Below are positions 45,385 to 50,120 of a stretch of DNA of 50,120 nucleotides, in pieces. The DNA is from an uncultured Arenicella sp. (GTDB taxonomy: Bacteria; Pseudomonadota; Gammaproteobacteria; Arenicellales; Arenicellaceae). The notes under the pieces were generated by a model. That model was not told the DNA's origin, searched no databases, and was given only the letters and a program-made list of their open reading frames with translations. Made by a program: the position numbers and the translations under genes. The stretch spans positions 1 to 50,120 of the forward strand of contig CALAKU010000018.1 in assembly GCA_937922925.1 (NCBI GenBank), read 5' to 3'. Position 1 is the stretch's first letter, and the number at the start of each line of letters is the position of its first letter.

Positions 45385-45415
45385 TTGATCTCAACTTAAG
45401 TTGAGATATTAAACT
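45385..45415 (+). promoter_or_regulatory. SoxR operator within a MerR-type promoter
   Basis: A perfect 20-bp palindrome, ATCTCAACTTAAGTTGAGAT (45388-45407), lies between a -35-like TTGATC (45385-45390) and a -10-like TAAACT (45410-45415), with a 19-bp spacer typical of MerR-family promoters. It has the same CTCAA...TTGAG frame as the E. coli SoxR box but with the central C and G exchanged. It directs transcription of the VOC gene and lies 10 bases from the soxR start. Confidence 0.7.
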
Positions 45416-45448
45416 CGAATTTCTTAAAAACTTCTACCGGCTAGTCTT

Positions 45449-45856
45449 ATGTCGACACTTGAACACTGTAATATTAACGTTAGCAACCCAGATCGAACGG
45501 CACAGCTTTTATCAGAATTATTTGATTGGAAAGTGCGTTGGGCTGGCGACTCAATGAACAGAGGCTATACCGTGCACATAGGCTCAAATGAAAGCTACTT
45601 GGCTCTCTACACCAATGAAAACTTGCTTGGCGTGCGCGCCAATGAGCCTGATTCAGACCAAGGCTTGCTTGGCGGTCTAAATCATATTGGCATCGAAGTA
45701 GACGACCTTGATCGGGTAAAAAATCGCGCGATCAAGCTTGGGTATGAACCTTACAACTTCGGATCGTATGAACCAGGTGACCGGTTTTATATCAATCTCC
45801 ACTCTTACCTTGAGGTGGAGGTGATTTCTTATCGCGAGCGCCGCCCGCTAAGGTAA
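45449..45856 (+). CDS. VOC-superfamily protein, probable SoxR target
   Basis: A 135-residue protein of the vicinal oxygen chelate (glyoxalase/bleomycin resistance) fold. It shows the paired beta-alpha motifs: EHCNINVSNPDRTAQLLSELF at the N-terminus and LNHIGIEVDDLDRVKNRAIKLGY in the second half, ending in YLEVEVISY. The metal-site residues H6 and the histidine of LNHIG plus the glutamate in EVEV are plausible ligands. It may detoxify a redox-active compound. It is controlled by the divergent SoxR operator. Its 3' end overlaps the convergent PepSY gene by 28 bases. Confidence 0.86.
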   Translation: MSTLEHCNINVSNPDRTAQLLSELFDWKVRWAGDSMNRGYTVHIGSNESYLALYTNENLLGVRANEPDSDQGLLGGLNHIGIEVDDLDRVKNRAIKLGYEPYNFGSYEPGDRFYINLHSYLEVEVISYRERRPLR

Positions 45857-46866
45857 GAACGCAGGCCTAGCACGCACAGCCAAGAGAGACCTAAACCGAC
45901 AAGTACCATCAACATTCGGTAGGCTAGGTGTAAGTCGCCAGTGTGTAAACTGTAACTGAAGTCAACTGCTCTAACGCTGGCAGTTTGGCGTCGAGCATCT
46001 TTAATGACGGCCAAATTAGTATCGGCGAATCGAATCGATGTTTTGCCCGTGGCATCCCATGCGCCGCGCTGAGCTAGCCCAATAACTCGCTCTGACGACG
46101 TCTCAGATGCGGGCTGTACCCACTTTAATTGCGCTTGAGGGAATTGTTCAAGTGCGTAGCCAATCTGTTCGGCCCAAGTGTTGTTCCACTTAGGAGAATC
46201 GATAGCTTGCCTACTCACGCTGAGCGCTGGCGGCGTTGATGAGAAGCCATTTTGTAATACAAAACGGGATTCACTGGGATACACAAGAATGACGCCCGTA
46301 ATTGCCAGCAGCATCAGCGGCACAATGATAGTGGCCCCTAAGTTAGAATGAGTACGCAGGTACTCGGCTCTCTCACCATATTTTATTTTCAAACCAAGCC
46401 GCCAAGCGCGCCGGCGTGGCCACCATAAATAAAAGCCAGCAAGCATGACAAATACGATCAATAGCCCACTGAAACCCGCCATATTCAAACCCACGGTATT
46501 GCCCAATAGAAAGCGATGATGAAAATCCAATATCCAATCTTCCACGCGTTCGTTGCCGCTCCATAGTTGCAACTGCTTACCGTATTGATCATGCCAAGCA
46601 TACCGCCGCTCGCTCAGAAATATTTTGTGTATGCCCAGCGCATGGCTGTTCAATTGAACAAATCTAAGTTCATCTTCGGCGTAACTCGCCTCCACTGCGT
46701 CTAACATTGATGGAATAAGCGCGGTTTGTAGAGGGGCACGCGCTGCAGGTATGGTGAGCCATAGGTATTCGCGCTTGAGCAGCAACAAAGTGCCACTCAC
46801 GCTGATGCAAAACATCAGAGCGCAAAGGCCCAAGCCAAAATATCGATGAAATTGCTTTAGAGTCAC
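45829..46866 (-). CDS. PepSY-associated transmembrane protein
   Basis: A 345-residue membrane protein with the PepSY_TM layout: an N-terminal helix (GLGLCALMFCISVSGTLLLL), a long periplasmic part including DWILDFHHRFLLG, two central helices (FSGLLIVFVMLAGFYLWW and ATIIVPLMLLAITGVILVY) and a last helix near the C-terminus (MLMVLVGLGLSWLCVLGL). Conserved histidines (FHRYFGLGL, DFHHRFLLGN, THSNLG, LHTGDLH) resemble those of membrane ferric reductases. Related genes often sit with iron uptake receptors, but none is here. The start is GTG. Confidence 0.83.
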   Translation of the reverse strand: MTLKQFHRYFGLGLCALMFCISVSGTLLLLKREYLWLTIPAARAPLQTALIPSMLDAVEASYAEDELRFVQLNSHALGIHKIFLSERRYAWHDQYGKQLQLWSGNERVEDWILDFHHRFLLGNTVGLNMAGFSGLLIVFVMLAGFYLWWPRRRAWRLGLKIKYGERAEYLRTHSNLGATIIVPLMLLAITGVILVYPSESRFVLQNGFSSTPPALSVSRQAIDSPKWNNTWAEQIGYALEQFPQAQLKWVQPASETSSERVIGLAQRGAWDATGKTSIRFADTNLAVIKDARRQTASVRAVDFSYSLHTGDLHLAYRMLMVLVGLGLSWLCVLGLRSYLSGRRSR

Positions 46867-47017
46867 GGTGATTTACGAGTCCGTCGTGTTTCGGTTGGTT
46901 AGAATAATCGGCGATAAAATTACGGTTTGACGCTCTCGCTAGCAGCTTGACAGCCTCGTGCAAAAAGCTCAATCATTGGCCCCGAAAACTAAAACAAATC
47001 TCATATAAGGAGCAGCT

Positions 47018-47518
47018 ATGTTCGCTTTCTCAAAAAAACCGATGCTTTTAATAGCTCTACTTGGCTTAATAGCCGCCGCGTTAAGCTTACCAGCAATCGC
47101 CCATGAAGCCGCGCATGGTAATGGGGCTTTGGAGATTTTCGACCAAGAGGGAATGGATAACTCGCCGCAGTGGGTTCGAAGCTGGATTTTATTTATGATG
47201 CTTAGCTTCGCAGGCAGCTTACTCTTTGCGTGGAAGCACGTCGTTGCTCGCTGGGTTCTAGGCGGGTTTTTATTGGGGGCCGCGGCCATGCTAACCATCG
47301 GTAAACTGTTTGGCGTACCGCCGTATTCCGGCTACATCGCGATCTTTCATCTCGTTTTTTGGTCGCCCGCTTTGTACCAACTGCTCACTAAGCGACCCTT
47401 TATGGGCCCGCTCTCGCCCTACTCAGTATGGGCGGGCATTATGACGTTTGTCATTATCTTCTCGTTTGTCTTCGATATCCGTGATGCGTTTATCTATCTG
47501 CGTCATTTGTTGGGCTGA
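47018..47518 (+). CDS. Membrane protein of unknown function
   Basis: A 166-residue protein with a clear signal peptide or first helix (PMLLIALLGLIAAALSLPAIAHEA), then four likely helices in residues 50-160 (WILFMMLSFAGSLLFAW, VLGGFLLGAAAMLTIGKLFG, IAIFHLVFWSPALYQLL, GIMTFVIIFSFVFDIRD). A perfectly spaced AAGGAG precedes the ATG. I do not recognise the family. It is the divergent neighbour of the PepSY gene, and the histidine cluster HEAAHGNG after the signal is notable as a possible metal site. Confidence 0.78.
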   Translation: MFAFSKKPMLLIALLGLIAAALSLPAIAHEAAHGNGALEIFDQEGMDNSPQWVRSWILFMMLSFAGSLLFAWKHVVARWVLGGFLLGAAAMLTIGKLFGVPPYSGYIAIFHLVFWSPALYQLLTKRPFMGPLSPYSVWAGIMTFVIIFSFVFDIRDAFIYLRHLLG

Positions 47519-47527
47519 TTGAAAAAT

Positions 47528-47554
47528 AACGGCCTACGTAAGCGGGCCGTTTTC
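47528..47554 (+). terminator. Rho-independent terminator
   Basis: AACGGCC (47528-47534) and GGCCGTT (47545-47551) pair across a 10-nt loop, followed by TTTC. It lies ten bases after the membrane-protein stop codon and could also face the GST gene. Confidence 0.7.
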
Positions 47555-47582
47555 TGAGAGACTATTGTTCTAGCGAGCCGCC

Positions 47583-48197
47583 TTACTCTACCGCCTTGTT
47601 TATGGCTTGGATAAACGCAGGCCGCGCGCGACAGCGATCAAGATACGCTTGTAAACTCGGATATGGCTCAAGTTGCCCTAGCCGCTCAGCCATCGATACC
47701 ATATAAGCCATGCCAAAATCGGCTCCACTTAAGGTGTCGCCTAAAATGTAGTCTTTATCGCCCAGCTGATTGGTGATGTGCGTGAAATGCAGGGCGATTT
47801 CTGCATCGCTAAACGGCGTGATTACCGGATGATCAGTAGAGCGAAGCGTCAGCATTTTTAATAACAACGGGGCAAACACTGAGCCCTCGGCGTAGGTAAC
47901 CCATTGGTGGTATCGCGCCCATGTTTTTAAATCGTCTCGACGCGGATGAAAGCGATGCTCACTATCATACTTATCCAAAACATACGCAGTAATTGTGCCT
48001 GATTCAGTCAACATCAAATCGTCGTCTTCGATGACCGGGCTTTTACCAAGCGGATGCACCGCTTTGAGGTCATCCTGAGCCCGCATGGTTTCGGGGTTAC
48101 GCAAGTATTCTTTGAGCTGATACTCGCAACCCACTTCTTCAAGTAACCAAACCGTGAAAATTGAACGCCCAATGCGCAGATGATGCAGAGTTAGCAT
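47583..48197 (-). CDS. Glutathione S-transferase family protein
   Basis: A 204-residue protein with an N-terminal thioredoxin-like domain and a C-terminal helical domain. LHHLRIGRSIFTVWLLEE is the typical start; HPLGKSPVIED carries the cis-proline, and LTESGTITAYVLDKY the glutathione-binding Glu-Ser. The C-terminal half ends in LQAYLDRCRARPAFIQAI. It probably conjugates glutathione to electrophiles. The specific class cannot be given. Confidence 0.92.
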   Translation of the reverse strand: MLTLHHLRIGRSIFTVWLLEEVGCEYQLKEYLRNPETMRAQDDLKAVHPLGKSPVIEDDDLMLTESGTITAYVLDKYDSEHRFHPRRDDLKTWARYHQWVTYAEGSVFAPLLLKMLTLRSTDHPVITPFSDAEIALHFTHITNQLGDKDYILGDTLSGADFGMAYMVSMAERLGQLEPYPSLQAYLDRCRARPAFIQAINKAVE

Positions 48198-48339
48198 AAG
48201 TGCTCCGATAAGTTTGCTAAATTTTGGTCATTGGCGTTGCAAGCCGTTATTTCGACCATTTGTAGACGGAGTTTAACGTCAAGATGAGCTAAACTGAATG
48301 AAGGTTATAAAATAACGTCACCGAGGCGATCAAAGGCTT

Positions 48340-48906
48340 ATGGCAACTACCTTTAAGAAAATGTCTGACAGTACCGCTGAGGATTGGCAAGAGATCATCG
48401 GTGAACAAGTGCAGTTTATGGGCGGCTTGGCAGATCGTCTACTCAGCCATATGAGCCTATTAAATGGCGACTACGGCGGCTTTCCAATCGATCGTCTGCA
48501 ACATTGTTTGCAAACTGCGGAACTGGCCGCCGAGGCCGGAGAAGACACGCAATACGTGGTGTGCGCTCTTTTACACGACATCGGTGACACCTTGGGGAGC
48601 ACCAACCATGCCGATGTAAGTGCAGCGATCTTGCAGCCCTTTGTCAGCGAAGAAAATCATTGGATGATTAAAAACCATGCCGTGGTGCAGGGTTATAACT
48701 TTTTTCATTACATAGGCCTAGATCGTAATCTGCGTGACACGCTCAGTGAGCATCCTTTCTACGAGCGTACATTACGATTTGTAGACCACTATGACGACCT
48801 TGCGTTTGATGCAAGCAAACCTAAACTGACCATAGACTTATTTGAACCCATGGTTAAAGAAGTGTTTGCGAAACCGATAAACAGTGTCTACCAAAACGCA
48901 TTGTAG
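48340..48906 (+). CDS. HD-domain protein, PhnZ-type mixed-valent diiron oxygenase candidate
   Basis: A 188-residue HD-fold protein. The full set of diiron ligands of PhnZ can be matched: H55 (RLQHCLQTA), H79 and D80 (LLHDIGD), H90 (NHADVSAA), H113 (KNHAVVQGY) and D149 (FVDHYDD), with the same spacing H55 to H79. Y45 takes the place of the PhnZ lid tyrosine. PhnZ's substrate lysine (four after the last histidine) is Gln117 here, and its lid glutamate is replaced, so the substrate differs from 2-amino-1-hydroxyethylphosphonate. PhnZ and TmpB of this family cleave carbon-phosphorus bonds. The assignment is inferred from residues, not from a search. Confidence 0.7.
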   Translation: MATTFKKMSDSTAEDWQEIIGEQVQFMGGLADRLLSHMSLLNGDYGGFPIDRLQHCLQTAELAAEAGEDTQYVVCALLHDIGDTLGSTNHADVSAAILQPFVSEENHWMIKNHAVVQGYNFFHYIGLDRNLRDTLSEHPFYERTLRFVDHYDDLAFDASKPKLTIDLFEPMVKEVFAKPINSVYQNAL

Positions 48907-48983
48907 ACTGCCAAACGCTAGGGCAAGTAACCAGTTAACGAAGTAAACCAAGCTGACAAAGACAAAGTAAGCTAGGAATCAGT

Positions 48984-49595
48984 ATGTACAAAGGCGAATT
49001 TTATAACAGCATTAGCCACCTAGTCGGCGCGGCAATGGCGCTCATCGGTGCCACCGTGATGATTACCGTCGCTTCAATACAAGGAGATGTCGAGAAAATT
49101 CTGAGCGTCACCATTTACGGCATCACTCTGGTTTTGCTGTACTTAGCGTCAACGCTCTATCATAGCTTTAAAGGCCAAGCGAAACTGGTGTTTCAAAAGC
49201 TCGACCATTTAGCCATTTATTTATTGATCGCCGGCACCTATACACCATTCGCCTTGCTCGCCGTAGACGGCGCCACAGGCTGGTGGCTCTTTGGCGTAGT
49301 GTGGGCCTTAGCCATAGCCGGCATAGTGATCGAAAATTTACCAATTAAGGGCCCACGCATTCTGCCAATTGTGATTTATTTGGTGATGGGTTGGGCGTGT
49401 GTATTCACCATGGACGCGATCATTGCTGGCACCAGCGACACCGTTTTTGGGCTGTTAATGGGCGGGGGAATTATCTACACCGTCGGCGTTGTCTTTTACA
49501 TTCTCGACAATTGGCTTCCCTGGTGCCATGGCGTATGGCACACCTTCGTGATCGCCGGCAGTGTTTGCCACTACTTCGCGATTTTTATGCTGTAG
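48984..49595 (+). CDS. Haemolysin III family (PAQR-like) membrane protein
   Basis: A 203-residue protein of seven membrane helices, the usual size for the family. The conserved residues are SISHLVGAAMAL near the N-terminus, LYLASTLYHSF, FQKLDHLAIYLLIAGTYTPF and the C-terminal HGVWHTFVIAGSVCHYFAIF, whose histidines, with that of TLYHS, match the zinc site of PAQR receptors. TrhA in E. coli affects membrane lipid homeostasis; haemolytic activity is not generally shown. AGGA lies ahead of the start. The stop is followed by a repeat array. Confidence 0.93.
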   Translation: MYKGEFYNSISHLVGAAMALIGATVMITVASIQGDVEKILSVTIYGITLVLLYLASTLYHSFKGQAKLVFQKLDHLAIYLLIAGTYTPFALLAVDGATGWWLFGVVWALAIAGIVIENLPIKGPRILPIVIYLVMGWACVFTMDAIIAGTSDTVFGLLMGGGIIYTVGVVFYILDNWLPWCHGVWHTFVIAGSVCHYFAIFML

Positions 49596-49612
49596 TTAGA
49601 AGGGACTTGATC

Positions 49613-49732
49613 CTGAATCAAGTTCAGGATGACTGGCTGAATCAAGTTCAGGATGACTGGCTGAATCAAGTTCAGGATGACTGGCTGAATCAAGTTCAGG
49701 ATGACTGGCTGAATCAAGTTCAGGATGACTGG
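49613..49732. repeat. Five perfect tandem copies of a 24-bp palindromic unit
   Basis: The unit starts with CTGAATCAAGTTCAG and ends with GATGACTGG, and it is repeated without change five times. Within each unit CTGAA and TTCAG pair around TCAAG, so each copy can form a small hairpin. Because 24 is a multiple of three, the array gives a spurious open frame. The hairpin is of the REP-like dispersed kind seen in many genomes; no spacers occur, so it is not a CRISPR. Confidence 0.92.
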
Positions 49733-49932
49733 CGTTTTATTCACCTTAGTCATTCTGACGAAAGTCAGAATCTTTTCCCCTTAGATCCTGAATCAAGTTA
49801 AGGATGACTAGCGTTTTATTCAACTTGGTCATTCTGACGAAAGTCAGAATCTTTTCCCCTTGGATCCTGAATCAAGTTCAGGATGACTGGCGTTTTATTC
49901 AACTTGGTCATCCTGAACTTGATTCAGGATCC
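49727..49932. repeat. 79-bp direct repeat with two alternating hairpins
   Basis: A 79-bp unit (49727-49805 and 49806-49884, with a few differences) is followed by a partial third copy. Each full unit carries GCGTTTTATTCA, a hairpin CATTCTGAC-GAAA-GTCAGAATC and then the same CCTGAA...TTCAGGA hairpin as the adjacent 24-bp array. The last copy ends with the inverted hairpin TCCTGAACTTGATTCAGGA. This is a composite repeat island. Confidence 0.88.
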
Positions 49933-49959
49933 AATCGATCACCATCAAAACGACAAACC

Positions 49960-50120
49960 TCACCCTGCTCGCACAAGCTTCCCTGGCCTCGCATCTTGAA
50001 CCTCGTCGTTGGCGATTACGACTTTGCCGCTCACGATAACGGCGCTATAACCGGTGACGGGTTGTAATAGCCGTTGCCCACCGGCAGGTAAATCTTGCAC
50101 CATACGCGGTACTCCTAGCG
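49960..50120 (-). CDS. C-terminus of an N-acyl-D-amino-acid deacylase-like amidohydrolase
   Basis: A minus-strand frame open from the window edge to a TGA at 49960-49962 encodes the last 53 residues. The sequence contains DLPAGGQRLLQPVTGYSAVIV and VVIANDE, then DARPGKLVRAG. This matches the tail of amidohydrolase-family D-aminoacylases, which usually ends ...GARPGRLVR. The catalytic part is outside the window. It lies next to the repeat island. Homology is inferred from memory of family tails. Confidence 0.7.
   Translation of the reverse strand, partial: LGVPRMVQDLPAGGQRLLQPVTGYSAVIVSGKVVIANDEVQDARPGKLVRAG

Noticed and set aside
49613-49732. Possible CRISPR array
   Set aside because: Units are directly abutting, identical and without spacers, and no cas gene is near.
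49391-49801. Plus-strand frame with repeated NQVQDDWL peptide
   Set aside because: The frame shadows the haemolysin-III gene and then runs through the 24-bp array, whose length is a multiple of three. The repeat peptide is a by-product.

Overview
This window reads as a chromosomal segment of a free-living, aerobic gammaproteobacterium outside the Enterobacterales, probably marine or aquatic. The evidence is the set of conserved gammaproteobacterial neighbourhoods: yicC next to rph-rdgB, rhlB divergent from trxA-rho, ilvE followed by waaF-waaC-waaG-waaP in the Pseudomonas-like order, plus uup, cfa and soxR. Base composition looks close to 50% GC. No rRNA, tRNA, CRISPR, prophage or intact insertion sequence was found. 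The exact genus cannot be read from the sequence.

Left part (1-15.6 kb): the start of a secreted protein runs off the left edge. It is followed by yicC (minus) and, divergently, a Ser/Thr kinase, a PP2C phosphatase, RNase PH, an ITP/XTP pyrophosphatase, a long plant-like cofactor-independent phosphoglycerate mutase and a Nudix hydrolase, tightly packed with 4-base overlaps. Facing them are waaA (Kdo transferase), hemF and a TsaC-type protein. Two secreted DUF547 paralogues, a flavoprotein oxidoreductase overlapping a TVP38-type membrane protein, a phosphopantetheinyl transferase and a YdcF/ElyC-type protein follow.

Middle (15.6-37 kb): a divergent trpB-trpA pair is followed by about 570 bases of non-coding, hairpin-rich DNA that ends as the leader of a BON/OmpA-family envelope protein and a small membrane helix-hairpin-helix protein. 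Then come galE, a GT-C-like membrane protein, a Tat-exported metallophosphoesterase, rho, trxA, rhlB and a patatin-like lipase. The lipopolysaccharide core cluster ilvE-waaF-waaC-[waaG::waaP]-kinase follows, in which the core glucosyltransferase and the heptose kinase are fused into one 690-residue protein.

Right part (37-50 kb): a GloB-like hydrolase, uup, cfa with an upstream BLUF blue-light sensor, and a catabolic block (class II aldolase, gamma-butyrobetaine-hydroxylase-like oxygenase, galactonate dehydratase DgoD). Next is soxR, divergent from a VOC protein across a perfect 20-bp palindrome. PepSY-TM, GST, a PhnZ-type HD-domain oxygenase candidate and a haemolysin-III family protein follow. 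The end holds a tandem array of hairpin repeats and the 3' end of an amidohydrolase.

No clear-cut new defence or mobile system is visible. The most noteworthy items are the WaaG::WaaP fusion, the structured leader at 18.2-18.4 kb, the PhnZ-type HD protein and the nearby GBBH-like oxygenase lacking its usual zinc cysteines, the kinase/phosphatase pair separated in one frame by a single stop codon, the BLUF-cfa pair and the SoxR operator.
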